Assembly (NCBI GenBank): GCA_914767715.1
Contig: OU612070.1
Location: 26,460,025-26,524,024 of the forward strand
Direction of reading: 5' to 3'
From: Membranipora membranacea
Taxonomy: Eukaryota > Bryozoa > Gymnolaemata > Cheilostomatida > Membraniporidae
Length of the DNA stretch: 64,000 bases
This document shows positions 10,709 through 22,994 of this stretch, piece after piece. The notes beneath the pieces are model-generated. The model did no database searches. It saw only the letters and a program-made list of their open reading frames with translations, and was not told the origin of the DNA. A program made the translations under genes and the position numbers. The stretch's first letter is position 1. The number at the start of each line of letters is the position of its first letter.

Positions 10709-13700
10709 TTAACTGTATGAGATCCCACTATTTCCTTGATACAAGAGTGTCTTCTCACAATCACTTTCTGCACTATTAGCGCGTGACTCTTTGATCTTTT
10801 TTGGAGCCTTTTTGTAAATGATGTTTGGCTTTGCAATAAACTTTTGGATTTTGTTCCATACTGACTTCATTTTCCTGGAGCTCAGTCTGATATCCTCAGT
10901 CTACAAGTAAAGAAAATTTATATTTTTTACAGCAACAAAGTCATCCCAAAAACTTTCCCTTAAATCAAATAAATTTATTCAACTGTTTTTCTGGTCCTCT
11001 TCAGTCTTGCGTAACAATCCACCTTTGGAGGCTGCAGCAACAAATTTTGCTCTATAATTTACACAGGGATAGAGAAACTGTGTGTCGGGAAATCGGAAGG
11101 TAGAGCAAATATTCCTATCCATTCGCTCAACTACGAATGTAACAACAAACTCTGGTCCTATTGCGACATTCAAAGTTGAACTCACAAGTTAAATTCAGGA
11201 GTTCGAAAGTAGATATTACTGATAAGCTCTCAATGATATCTCACCACATCTATGACGTTGCAACTTTTCATAAGTCCAGTTATCGGAGGTCTGATGATCC
11301 CGTCATCTGGCTCTTCTAATACCAGCACTAGTATTCTGTCAGGCTCATAGCATTTTGCTCTATCTGTACCATAACCTAAATGTACAGCAATCACAACAAG
11401 TATTATTGTGGTATTGTTGTGCATTCAACAAAAGCATAGAAGAAATTATTTGCTAGAGCTAGTTTACACTTGAGGATGGTATAACCAAGGAGTAACCAAG
11501 GAGTCTTTTACTCCTTGGTATAACTACAATTCGGGTGTTCTTACCAGCGAGTAAGTTTGCCTCATTGAGACAGGCTGGATTGGCCAGATAAGAGTTACTA
11601 AGTATTATTATTAGTTTTCTGCTGTCCTCCACTGCTTGACAAAGCTCTGTATACTTCTCTGTCCCAATCTCAGAGTCTCTGTCATGTATGTAACATCTTA
11701 TACGCTCCTGAAAGTAAAACTTATTATTACAGAAAGTGCATTCAGAGCTAGCATTGAGTACTGTAAACATACAACTTTGAAACTCAGAGGCTAACAACAT
11801 GGAAACTTGTAAGACACTTTATAAATGGAACACCGCAGACATTGACTCCTGTCCAAAAAACAGCAACATCAATTTAAACATCGCAGTACTACCAACAGCA
11901 AATGGGAAAAATCATGATCTCCACAGAGAAACTGAGTTGCCTGTAAGACACATTTTGTTACCTGTAGAGCAGTATCTGAGCTACTAGAGTCTGATTCATC
12001 ATCTCCTTCTACCTGAGGGATGAAATTCTGAATAATCCAAATACTGTCACTGTTACTTTTAGGATTGTAAGAGATGAATGCATCATGTTTAAACAGCTGG
12101 TCCATCTTGACTCGCTGGGCACTAGATACCATAGCTCTTGCAACAACCGGATATGGCTGACATACCAGCGATTACGATACAGAAAGATGCCAAACGGGGA
12201 GGTAAAAATAACGGCTATTAAAGCAGCAGCTACCACGATAACAGGAGTATGCCACTTGCAATAAAACTCACTTATCTCATAATCATACACGTGGTCCCCA
12301 ATCCTATGCTCAACATGTCGGCCACATGAGAGATTTTTAACGTTAGCTACAATCGTTGAATTGAGTACCCATTGCTGGAAATCCTTAGTGTCACAGGAGC
12401 ATTCTAAAGGATTTCCCACGATGTCAAACACATAGAGACTCTTGTTAGATAAGTGGTCTAATCGGTTAGTTAAATTTGGAGGGATATAGTTGATAAGGTT
12501 TCCTTGCAGGTATATCCAGTAGAGTCTATCAGAGAACATGAAGATATCGACATCGATGGAGGTCAAAAGGTTACCACTGAAATCAATGGCAGTCAGCTCC
12601 CGATTGTGTTCGAAAAATTTGGAGTTGACCATCTTGATACTGTTACCTGCCATAATAAAATTCTTTAGTTTGAACATCTGTCTGGTTAAATCCGGTGGCA
12701 GGAAGCTGATTCCGTTTCTTGGCAATTCTAACCTATAGAGGTTTATTAATGACTTCACAGCTTCCAAGTTTTCCACTTCTTTTTGCCCGATATAGTTGTC
12801 AGCAAGTGTCAGTTGTCCAATTGATCTACAAATGCCTGTGATGTCCTCAAGTAGGTTGTTCTGGGCACTAAACTTTCTCAATTTTGGCATTAAAGTGCAC
12901 ATCTCGTATGTGGATTCGTTTGATAAATCTGTCAGCCTGTTGTCATCGAACCCTAGTAGAAGAGTTTTGTAGCGCCTATGATTCGCTAGTTGGGTCTCAG
13001 AGCTGACCAGAGAGAACTTTGGAAGCCGTACAAGGAAGTTGTTGTTCATCGTAAGTGATTTAATGTTTGGACTGTCCTCCATAAAATTCCCTAAATTATA
13101 CTGAAGTTTGCTGTCTGAGAACACCCCGATGCTTCTCAAAACCACAGCATTGAGCCTGTACCCTGCCTCAGCAGTTTTGTAAAGTTTGAAGTTTCTTGGC
13201 CCTAATTGGTTTCCTTCTAATGATAAAAACCTCAAACCAGTATGTGCATCTAGAGCTCCATACTGAACTGACATTAATCTACACCAAGTTAAGTCTAGAT
13301 TTGTAATAGAGAGACCCTCAAGTAAACTAGCTGTTAGTTCATCCCCAAGTATCTTATCGCTGTAACGGAAGCTTATCGCGCTAAGCTTTGATCCACGGAA
13401 AGGCATGAAGGATGTCTTGTTCAGGTAGCATTCTTTAGAGATCTGCTGGTTTGTCCTCCAGCCCTGTAGTTCCAACTTTGTAACGTTTTGAGGTAAGTTT
13501 CTGAGAAGGTTGTTAGCCTTTGCTGGGCATGATTTGTATATCTCCATGTTGTTTATCCTGATCTCTTTTACATGGTTCAGTATGCGAAGCATGTTCTCAT
13601 TTCTCTGCACAATGAATGACTCACTTAGATCCAACAATTGGACATTTGCCAGTGGCCCTAAAAATCTATGTCCCAGTGAGCAGTTTTGCCGATTAGAGTT

Positions 13701-14300
13701 GCCTAAGCCTGCTAAAGAGACCCATTCCAGATTTACAAGAGTAGCAAAACGCTCACCAATAGAAGTCATGTTGCAAATATCAATCGGATTGTAAGAAAAG
13801 TCAAGCTTTCTTACCTCATCGAGTTGGTGGAACACATTTTCGGGAATAGATTTAAATCTATTGTGTGGCAGTAACAGGTGAATTAGGAAATGATGAGGGT
13901 GAAATAGATAATCAGGAAGGAAAGCTACAAGAGTATGTTTAAGTGTAAAATATTCAAGCACTCCCAGTTTGCTGAAGGTGTGAGGTGAAATGGACTTGAA
14001 GTTCCCATACAGTGTTATGTTGTTTAAGTGATAATACTTGTCGAACATGCTGCTGTTGAGATTAACAGGCAGTCCTGAGTAGTAGATCAGTAAGCGCCTA
14101 GTGTCGACAGGTAATGTTTGGGGTATCGACTCAGCAGAATCAGAGGTTTGACAAACGGCTCTTTGTCTGGTACAATGGTTACAGCCTGGTGTTGCACAAA
14201 ATCCAAGGGTACAAAATGTTTCATGTTCATCACAAAGTCTCTGCCAACCGGCCACGCTGCTCATCAGGTACGCCAGAAACAATCCCTTCAGGAATAGCAT
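10709..14300 (-). CDS. Toll-like receptor gene, four exons, with a frame break before TIR
   Basis: Innate immune receptor of the TLR family. Exons: 14300-11962, 11707-11545, 11375-11245 and 10900-10709, all with GT-AG introns and phases 0, 1, 0. ATG at 14300 is preferred over the upstream TTG because MLFLKGLFLAYLMSSVAG is a signal peptide. A good acceptor near 14331 suggests a 5'UTR intron. After a Cys-rich N-terminus come many leucine-rich repeats and one LRR-CT (NPLECSCDTKDFQQW ... SEFYC). A membrane segment (VIVVAAALIAVIF) follows. TIR box 1 is KHDAFISYN. Box 2 is CYIHDRDSEIG, then LSNSYLANPACLNEANLLA in exon 2. Exon 3 has DRILVLVLEEP, and exon 4 ends with KSVWNKIQKFI, resembling the 'FW..L' end. 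The ectodomain frame and the TIR frame differ by one base near 12132; the ectodomain frame would stop at 12009. This is an allele/pseudogene or a sequence error. The single Cys cluster resembles vertebrate-type TLRs. Confidence 0.85.
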
Positions 14301-14344
14301 GATTCTTGTGCTTCCATAGACTGACCCCTGCAACAGATATAAGA

Positions 14345-15210
14345 AATTTTAACTAAACTTTATCCTGAACCAAACTGTAGTCATGAACATTGGTAGTAAG
14401 AACAACAAAGGAAAAACAGTGAGAATGATTATAGCCTGGCTGAGATTGACTTAATATGACACTTAGAGATTGATATGAGACTGAATTACATGCTGTCATA
14501 CCTCCAGATAAACCAACAGACTATTAACTAGGAGACGTAAACTGATTGTGATTGCGATCTTTGATTATAGGCAACTAAGCACTCCAATTTATGAGAACAA
14601 ATCCTACCTTTATAATCATGACTTGTGCTGCTCACTTGCAAAGTAAGTTTCATTTTTATATTATTGAATACAAAACTCACTTCCTTCTAGCTTTTGTTGT
14701 TCTATCTTATACGCTGGCAGGTTATCTTTCTTTTTTACCAGTCAGAAAAGGTCAAACGCTTAAGCTGTGATGTTAAATGTCACTTAAAGTCCTACCGCCA
14801 AAGGCAGTGCACGGGGATTAATCATAATTAGTATTTGCTATTGACAAGCAACACCATTGGATAATGAGTGTAATGTCACGCCTAGTTACGCCTACTTGAG
14901 CCCAGTCCCGTTGCATTTGAGTTTTGCAGAAATCGAGCTTGCATGTTTCAAGTGTTTTCTCAAGTGCTCAAGTGTGTTATGCAAGAAATCAAGCAACACC
15001 TGTGCCCTTGCAGCTTGCTGTTTGCTAAGAAACAGAAGATTGGGCTGCCCCTAAAGAGGGACGCAAGCTGCCCTAATCCTCATACTGAGAATGTGATACA
15101 TTCTAGAAAACTAGAATGCATCCTAGAGGTGAGGCCATAGAGGACATCCTAATCATAAGTGCGCAGCAAGCTGCCAAAACTGAACTGGCACTAATCGGCC
15201 ATTTGCAGTG
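14345..15210. other. upstream region of the TLR gene, no gene seen
   Basis: Presumed 5' intron/promoter side of the minus-strand TLR gene. Only short frames without domains. I could not place a first exon or transcription start. Confidence 0.35.
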
Positions 15211-15246
15211 ACACTTTGATCTTAGCCAATAGGCCGAGAAGCTTAG
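15211..15246 (-). pseudogene. U2 snRNA 5'-end-like fragment
   Basis: On the minus strand the segment reads GCTTCTCGGCCTATTGGCTA followed by AGATCAAAGTG. This matches the conserved 5' end of U2 spliceosomal RNA (nucleotides about 4-32) with one substitution (TTTT to TATT) and one extra A. The branch-point recognition region and later stems of U2 are not recognisable downstream. It is therefore a truncated retro-copy or the head of a snRNA-derived repeat, not a working U2 gene. Confidence 0.6.
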
Positions 15247-15365
15247 CAGGCGACTGCAATGTTTATGTGATGTTGAAAGGAAGCGACACTTCACATCAGC
15301 TGATGAAAACATTTGACTTTGTCTACAAACAAGTATTATTTGTATCCTGCTATTCCACTGTATAA

Positions 15366-15591
15366 CAGGGCCGTAGATTAGAAAAAATGGTAGGGGAGGC
15401 AAAGGTCCGAGGCGAGTCCAATGCATCACCAGTAACCTCCTCCCCGAGAAATTTAAGCCAATTTAAGCAACTGGAAATCCCAGAGGACCTGATTCTGACA
15501 TGGATTATTAAATTAGAGTGTTTTTAGGCCACTGTATTTAGCTATCTAGGGGAGGCAGTGCCTTTCTGCCTCACCTAGAACTACGGTCCTG
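15366..15591. repeat. MITE-like element with CAGGGCCGTAG termini
   Basis: CAGGGCCGTAG at 15366-15376 is matched in reverse at 15581-15591 (10 of 11 bases), and the inner flanks also resemble each other (GGGGAGGCA against GGTGAGGCA). No coding frame lies between. The terminal CAGGG...GTAG style is typical of hAT-derived MITEs. The 8-bp flanks agree only in their last four bases, so no clear target duplication is visible. Confidence 0.5.
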
Positions 15592-18500
15592 TACAATAAA
15601 TAGTGTAAACTTATTCTAACTATCGTAGAGGTATAATTGTAATAATCTTTGACACAATGAGAATAAAAATAATCTTGCAGAAATGAAAGTGAATTAGAGA
15701 GATGTTGCTGCATTATCTTCCTCTAGAAAAAACTTGTTACGGAAAAATTTGCAGTACAATATTTTAATGGTATGCGTTACATTAGAGGCCTATGAGCAGA
15801 TGAATATAAATGCAAAAGACGGAGGATGTCCGTGGTAAAGTGAACATCCGAAGGAAAGTCATTTCGACTGTGGTGTGAAAATGTGTGATAATCCGGCCAT
15901 AGCCAACCTCCGGTCGATTGTGAGTTTTGCCGAAAAGGTCACTTTGTTTGGCCAGATGCACTCTCACCACAGAGAAAAGTTGAAACGCACTTTCTCGCAT
16001 TGTTCAAAATTTTGGTGTACGATATATTCATTATGGTCGCATCTGAAATTCAGGAAATTTCTAGTTGTTGCTCTATTGCAGCAGATGGGAATTCTCCACT
16101 ACATGTAACATTCATGGAAAAGACAGGTCCAAAAAAAGGTTGCATAAAAATGTTGCGGCTAATTGATATACTCCCAAAATAAGTAGCCAATCTCGAGAAA
16201 AAAATTTGGTGATGCATGCCCTAATCCTCCATATTATGTCCGGTATACATGGATGACAATGTGCGACAACCAAAACGACTAGCCCTAAACCCAATGACCT
16301 TTTTCAGGACCACCAATCATAAATGAAGTGATTGTTTATTTATGTCACATCATGAAAAACATACATGACATCATCATACTCGTGTTTACTCGAAGCCTTT
16401 ATACTGTATCATACTAATCTCTTAGATGAGATACATAGAGTTTTGGTCATTACAACCCTCACAAACTCCCAAAATGATCGATAAGAATAGTGTTTATTTG
16501 TGGCTGCTTGTCTGCAACATCAATGCAAAATACTGTATTCAACATTGCCCTTGGATGAAGCCCATATAGCTATTTTATCCCATCTCATGTAAACTTGATT
16601 GTAGGATTTTAATAGCATATTTTTGCCAATTAATGACAGCAACCGTAACTAGGCACTTGAAAAATATTCTAGGCACTATATAAATCTGTCAATCGTATTT
16701 CAAAATCGACCAATAAGAACCAGTAAAATGTGGGGCGGGTAATTTGAAATCTCTGCGGCTGTGCAATTTTGAGTCAAAGCTGATGCATTTTCACCACTTT
16801 CTAAGGAGATTTTTGGAATAAGATTTATATTGGGATGTGTGTATGTAAAATCTGCATCATGCCATGCAATTTTCATCTCAATAAAGTCAAGACTGCTCAT
16901 CATATTCCCAAAAAAGCAGGAGGAATTTGAATGCTGCTAACCCCATTTGAATTTGATATGGCTGGGTGATCGCTTTACATTGACTGGCCCTTTTATACCG
17001 GTCGAGGCACTTTAAACAGCTAACTGACATCTCATGAACCTTGACAGAAGGTCGAGGTTAGAGGTTATCTCACATTGTCTGTCATCCTCATCATTTTATG
17101 CATAGATTATAGCATGATGTATAAACATATCATAAATGCATATTGAATAACACAGGCTCATATTTCCAGAAGCGGCTTGATAGATTAAGAACGGTGCCTG
17201 GACAATTTAAATTGCAAAACCCATGACAGAATCAGCTGAAAATTCCTGTGCAACAGGTTGGGGTTAGCAGCGTCCCAAGATACCCCCACACCCCAACTGG
17301 TGTTTCTCAGATACTCAGTTATCTCAACCACAATAATTAGACACCATTAGAAAAGCTGTAAAACTTCTAAATAATTCCTACTCCGTCCACTTTTCAAATT
17401 TCTTATCTCCAAATTATCCTCCTCACACATTCTCAAGTTTGCTTTTATTTGCATTTTATAAACCAATCCTGTTTGTAAAGTTCATATTATACCTTAGTTT
17501 ATTTGATCAAACTCGGGTTGCCTTTGCTTGCAATTATTAAATTACAATGGAGGGTAGAAAAAGCTATGTAACTAAATATCGATAAAGGTTGATTGTCCCA
17601 GCAAACATTCACACCTCGGTGATTGGGTTTCACCAAAGTTTCTGAAATTTGGATATAGCTTTAGTTAATATGAGTGACAGGAGGTGACAGCATGTTAAAG
17701 CTTAGAAAAGTACCCAGGGTCGGTACGCCTGACAGCTTCTATCACAAGCCTGACATGGCAAAGCATAAGCAGCAACAACATGATGGTAGTTTTGTTTGAT
17801 GTGACCACAGATATGAATATTCAGTGTAGATAATTCAGTATAGATAAGGGATTTAAGTTCATTAACTTTGCGTTATGTCCTCACCCTCATTTTCATTGCG
17901 CCATCCGTACGTTAGAAGACAACATTGTAATAATGCCACCTTACCAACCTTAGTAAACAATTTTTGAGCCAATAATAAATTTGTAAGAAATTGATTAGCA
18001 GTAAAGGTAGTTGACTGACAACCCCATTGTCTAGATTGCCTTAGTTCCCAGACCTGAGGCTAATGCATCTATCATATCATTGGGAAGCAGGAGCCTGTAA
18101 ATCTAGGGATGTGACCCATCCTCATCCTGTTCCTCCTGTGAAGGTCATGTGCTTGTTATGGCTGTTACCCAATGGATGGTAGTATTGACTTTTATCCATG
18201 TAGTGGATAGCTATCGTTCAGTAGGCACAGAACTAACACCTTTTCACCTTGATGAGCAGTGTGACAAGGAAAGCTCCACACTTGTTTTAGAACCAATGTT
18301 TGGACAATCCAGGCACTCCTCAATGATTGTTTATCACTTGCTACAAGGAAGATATTTATAAGTTTTCAACTTCCTGGGACAGGATGGGACGGGATGTCTA
18401 GAAAATTGTGTCCAGTCCAGTATGACTGAACCTTGGGAGATATTATCTATACTCCTTATTACTACATTGGTTAATATAAATGAATATGAAATTTCTTTTG

Positions 18501-20489
18501 GGTATGCAAAAGATGAGCATGCCAAAAAAGTTTTGATTATCACTTGAATATCAATTTCATTTAAGTCAGTCTTAATCTTTGTTTAACGACGCTAGCCTAC
18601 ATGACTGAATGATTTATGAATTTGTATGCACAAATATAATGATCTTGGAATATACTAGCTATCAATTCGACATCATATTCTACTTTTACATACAAATAGC
18701 TGTGACCCTTTCATATTGTGCTATATTGAATATTAGACAAATTCTCATAGCCATCATATATTACTTTGGAGTTGCCCCACCACACATAAATGAAGGCAAC
18801 TCCCATTTTTACATGTAGTTGGAATACAAAGGTAATATAATATAACTCAGAAACCAGTCACTCACGTAGCGGCAAACAGATAGTGCAGACTACTATCATA
18901 TTTCGTACTGAGGAATCATATTATACCTTTGTACCAACTACGTATATATATTATTATTCCATATTATGGATCCAAACAAAAACACCAAAAAACTACAATA
19001 AAAATAGACAAACCCAAAATGCAAAGGAAAAAAGGAGAAGGCAAGATTGGGAGAGGGAGTCTAGATTATTCATATGACGATTATATTACTTGTAGAGTCA
19101 CCCAAAAGGCTGGTGGCTAGTAGAGAGGACAATCGGCTGATAGCTCTGTGCTGAGAAGATATTGCTTGAGCATGTCAGACATTTGTAACAGTGATTTGAG
19201 GTGAGCCTGTTCTATCGACTGTATTGAGTTTAGTTGTATCAGTTATTCTAAAACCCTCGTTTCAGATATAATAATTGTATTAGGCTATCACTTTGAGTCC
19301 GAACGCAGTTTTACTCATTCCTGTTTGTAACATCGCATTTTTCAAATCGCTAAAGTTTTCTACCAATAATGAATAGGACTGTATTTCAGCAATAACATTC
19401 CATATCTCCTGAGGAATATGTACACTTTAACCTATTATACTCCTGCGGCATCAATCGGCTGGTAGTGTTTAGCAAGCGGACATACGAAAGAAATTGGTTG
19501 ACACCGCTTATTTACTACTCAGAGTCATGCACCTGCATCCAATCATTCCATTCCACCATTGCCTCTCAAATTAACACAGCACCAGTGTAAGGGTAATCGC
19601 TGGGACCTCTTTGCATCGAATTAAGGCTTTGGCATTTGAGCAGATTCAGAGTTAAATGCGATACCAGTATAATTTCCTACTATCGATTGAGTTTTGCCTA
19701 ATGAGCGCTCTCAGTGCGGTATTCCAGAAGCAACCCCAGTTATCTGTTATTGTGCAAAATAGTTTGGGAAGTTCTGGAAATCAGGCTTCTGATCAACCTG
19801 AGAACTTTCTGGCACCACCAAGCAATATCTTGTAGTTAGACTCAAGCGGATCGCTGACTCTGCATAGCTTTTGATTCTGAATAGAGCTTATCATGCCCAT
19901 CAAAAGTTGACAGCATTTTCAAAATATCCTCTCACTCCAACAAAGATTACAGCAGAGTGCTTGAAAACAAACTAAATCTATCTCAGAGATACGCCATGTT
20001 ATCGGCAGACACTAACAAACAGATAGACTAGACAAATCTGAGGCCATCGTTGTGTTTGAGCAATATGAATTTATTTGTTATCATGAACCATGGTCATAAG
20101 GATAAGATATTAAAATGTACCCTACCATTCAAATATGACATTCACCAACATAGAAGACGTCTTATTATTAGATTGGAGCAAAAATATTGTGTTGTATAAA
20201 ATAGGTCCATGGCTGTCAACCCTAAAATTAAATTTTACTCGTCAAATCATCGAAATAAATCCAAGAAAATGTTTCGAAATTAGGTGGTGACACTTAGAGT
20301 GACAGCTGGAAAAATATCTATCTCTGAACCATAAGGACTATCTAAGTGAGACACATGGTAAACCAGCCGCTGTTAAGCAGTCTGGACACACTTTCCAACA
20401 CATTTTAGGTACATTAAACTTACACATCATTGCCGAATAGAGGAAGCACTATCGTATCTAGGTACACACTATCTGAAACCATTGCCGTG
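15592..20489. other. long non-coding stretch
   Basis: Nearly 5 kb with only short frames lacking recognisable domains on either strand. No tRNA-like boxes found. Multi-exon genes with very short exons could be missed here. Confidence 0.35.
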
Positions 20490-20539
20490 TTATTATATTA
20501 TATTATATATTATATTATATTATATATTATATTATATAT
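20490..20539. repeat. TTATA/TATAT simple repeat
   Basis: Repeats of TTATA and TATAT units for about 50 bases. Confidence 0.9.
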
Positions 20540-21874
20540 GTGAAATATAAAAATATACAATATGATAAGTTATGATGATGAGATGACATCGCACAGCAGC
20601 AGCCTGGACTTCTACTGTATAGTTGGCCGAACTCAAACTCTTTATAATAGCTGTTGTAATGAAGTAATACTTTACTCAAGAGGTTTTTGGCAGGAAAACA
20701 GAGCTTTGGGTGATTGAGAGAAACATTATAGAAAACCATTGGAATACTTCTATTTTGAGGAAATACCCTTGGAATACTTCTACTTGAGTAATAAAAGAAT
20801 AAAATTTTGGTCACTTAGAATAATATGACAATCTCTAGACTGGACAGATATATTCATAGCAGCATGAAGAGAAAAAAAGTCAAAACCAGAAACAACCTAC
20901 ATCCGGGCTGCCTGACAAACAAAGGCAGCAATACTACAGAAGTAAGATAAGTCTACTAATTATTTAATGAGTTACTAGTGACATTTATAATATATTCACT
21001 GGTGGTGAGCGACAGTGGACACTGCAGAGGCTTATTTAAAGTGAAAGACAACCACAAAAGTCATGTTCTGATATTTGATGCGAAATGATGTACTCCTAAA
21101 AATTTTAATTATTCCAATTACAAACTCTCTTCCACCTTTTTGTTTCAGTAACACTAATACCCGTACTCTTCAAATAAATATATTATCAGAATAAGTGATG
21201 TATAAAATAGTTTTTTTCTAGAATCGATGCAATCAAGTCAATCTAAATATATAAACAGTCATCTCAGTTTCAATATCATCTGCAAAAACAATATTATTGC
21301 TTTCAATAACACAATTAAGCATTTTCTTCGAGATTATAATGGCTTCTCAACTTAATTCAGTTTATTGCAGTCATGGGGTGGAGGGGCTACTGACTGCCCT
21401 GTGGTGCAAATCCAAAGCTTATACCTATGATTTCTATTGTTGAGTACGTTGCCTACTGGTGGAAGTTAATTGCATCTTGATACGTATTTAGTGGTGCCAG
21501 TGTTGTCTTCTACTTAAAAGGTCAGGTTTGGAGATTTATGATTTTGAAATTGAGCAGATTGTCAAGTAGGGTTAAATAATTCTATTTATTTCTGTCGTCT
21601 GAAAATGGTTGAAAAATTTAAAAATGCCAAGAGTATAATATGTTAAAAATATTAGAATAACAATATTGGTAGGGATATATATATATAATAGTAACCTCAA
21701 AGTTTGCCAATTTTTTTAGAAATTTCTGAGATATTTTCCTAATATGTCAGGGAATTTTAAAGTCAATGTAACAGTAGGTTTTTTTTCGGAAGCGAATTGA
21801 ACGGATTGGTATAGACAAGTGAATAGCAGGCATGCTTATTAGGGCCATCAACCATTTATTTTTTTGAAATGGAA
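20540..21874. other. non-coding stretch
   Basis: No recognisable coding. A short direct duplication (GGAATACTTCTA, near 20741 and 20771) is the only structure noted. Confidence 0.35.
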
Positions 21875-21955
21875 AGATGGCACAAAGGGTTAACACACTG
21901 CTATACACTGCTAGGTAACTAGTGGCGTAGTGGGTTCGAGTCTCACTGGGGGTGT
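21875..21955 (+). repeat. tRNA-like SINE head
   Basis: GATGGCACAAAGGGTTAACAC (about 21876-21896) resembles an A box, and GTGGGTTCGAGTCTCAC (about 21930-21946) is a good B box, spaced as in a tRNA. The body is probably the following 100-150 bases. It does not share the body of the 7926 and 37745 copies, so it is a different family or a lone remnant. Confidence 0.5.
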
Positions 21956-22521
21956 ATTTATGATTTATTATTCTAGCCCCCAGCATCTTCCAGTGTATAC
22001 CTCTCCTCTGTATGTGTCTTCTATCTGAAAATAAAGAAAACCAAGGGTTAATGATACACAGAGTCAAATCTGGTGGTGGGTTTGACACTACGTGCACCAG
22101 TTGACCATATTGTTGGTGCAGCGGGCACCTTAGGTCTGGATGGAGCGTGCAACCTACGCCGTTCTCCAGGACGTAGCAATGACCTAGACTGTCTACCAAG
22201 CACCACATTCACCGGGTCAGTACTAGCATTACTGACACTTCTGACACCATGTAAAGAAGCTAGGGGTTCCTACTGGGCCAGGTTGACAGCAATGATCAGT
22301 AAAAAAATGCGATCAACTCTGAGTAGTATTTCGTAGCTCAACTTACCATAAAGGTTACAACCAATAGTGATTCTTCCCAGATAGTGATGACGTAGTAACC
22401 AGGAAGTTAGCTCAGCACTTTATAGTACTCAATAGTCCGAGTAGCATCTGGAGGTAGGTATACTTTAGGTTGTACTCAGAGTAGTGCTCCAGATATGGTG
22501 TCGTGTTGTTAGCTGGTCAGA

Positions 22522-22680
22522 CTACTCCACACTCACTGTCTTTTCTTCTTCAACCACTTTTGCCGTTGCGTTGACTATAGCTTCTCCTGTTCCCCTTTTA
22601 CGGATCCCAAACAGTCCTTTGGATTCTAGGATTTTGGTGTAGGGAGTGGCCTGCTCCATTTCAATATTGAATTGGCCTTC
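22522..22680 (-). CDS. candidate terminal coding exon of an unidentified gene
   Basis: After an acceptor (aaatag, ending 22681) the minus strand is open for 52 codons and stops at TAG (22522-22524). It begins EGQFNIEMEQATPYTK and ends KVVEEEKTVSVE. The composition (Lys, Glu, Gly) is coding-like, but the length alone could occur by chance. Possible upstream exons on the same strand lie at about 22923-22991 (VYASNMVSVVRGSHNSDYD, with gtaaca after it) and near 23168-23303 (VVAAELRRAGSIQTAIYMQH); their phases are uncertain. I do not recognise the protein. Confidence 0.3.
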   Translation of the reverse strand, partial: EGQFNIEMEQATPYTKILESKGLFGIRKRGTGEAIVNATAKVVEEEKTVSVE

Positions 22681-22994
22681 CTATTTGGGGTATCCAGTTA
22701 ACACACATAAATAGCCATAATATGCTTATTCAGTAGCAGATATGTTCCCCTAATCTATATTACATAATATCAGCATTTATCATTGATCAGATTTTGGTGA
22801 CAATACTACAATTTTATCTCATAACCAAATTGCTGCAACCCTCAAACAAGCTGTGTGATTGAAATCATCATTGTATCATAATGAGGTATCCATGGTATCC
22901 TCTTCTGTGTTACTCCTGGTGAGCGAGGGATCAGCTGATCATAGTCAGAGTTGTGACTTCCTCTCACCACACTCACCATGTTGGAGGCGTACAC

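Noticed and set aside
10979-11185. Possible extra TIR exon of the TLR gene
   Set aside because: Its phase does not fit the flanking exons, while 11375-11245 joins 10900-10709 directly in phase and completes the TIR end.
21747-22208. 153-codon minus-strand open frame
   Set aside because: It runs antisense through a tRNA-like SINE head and its following repeat-like DNA, with no recognisable domain, so it looks accidental.
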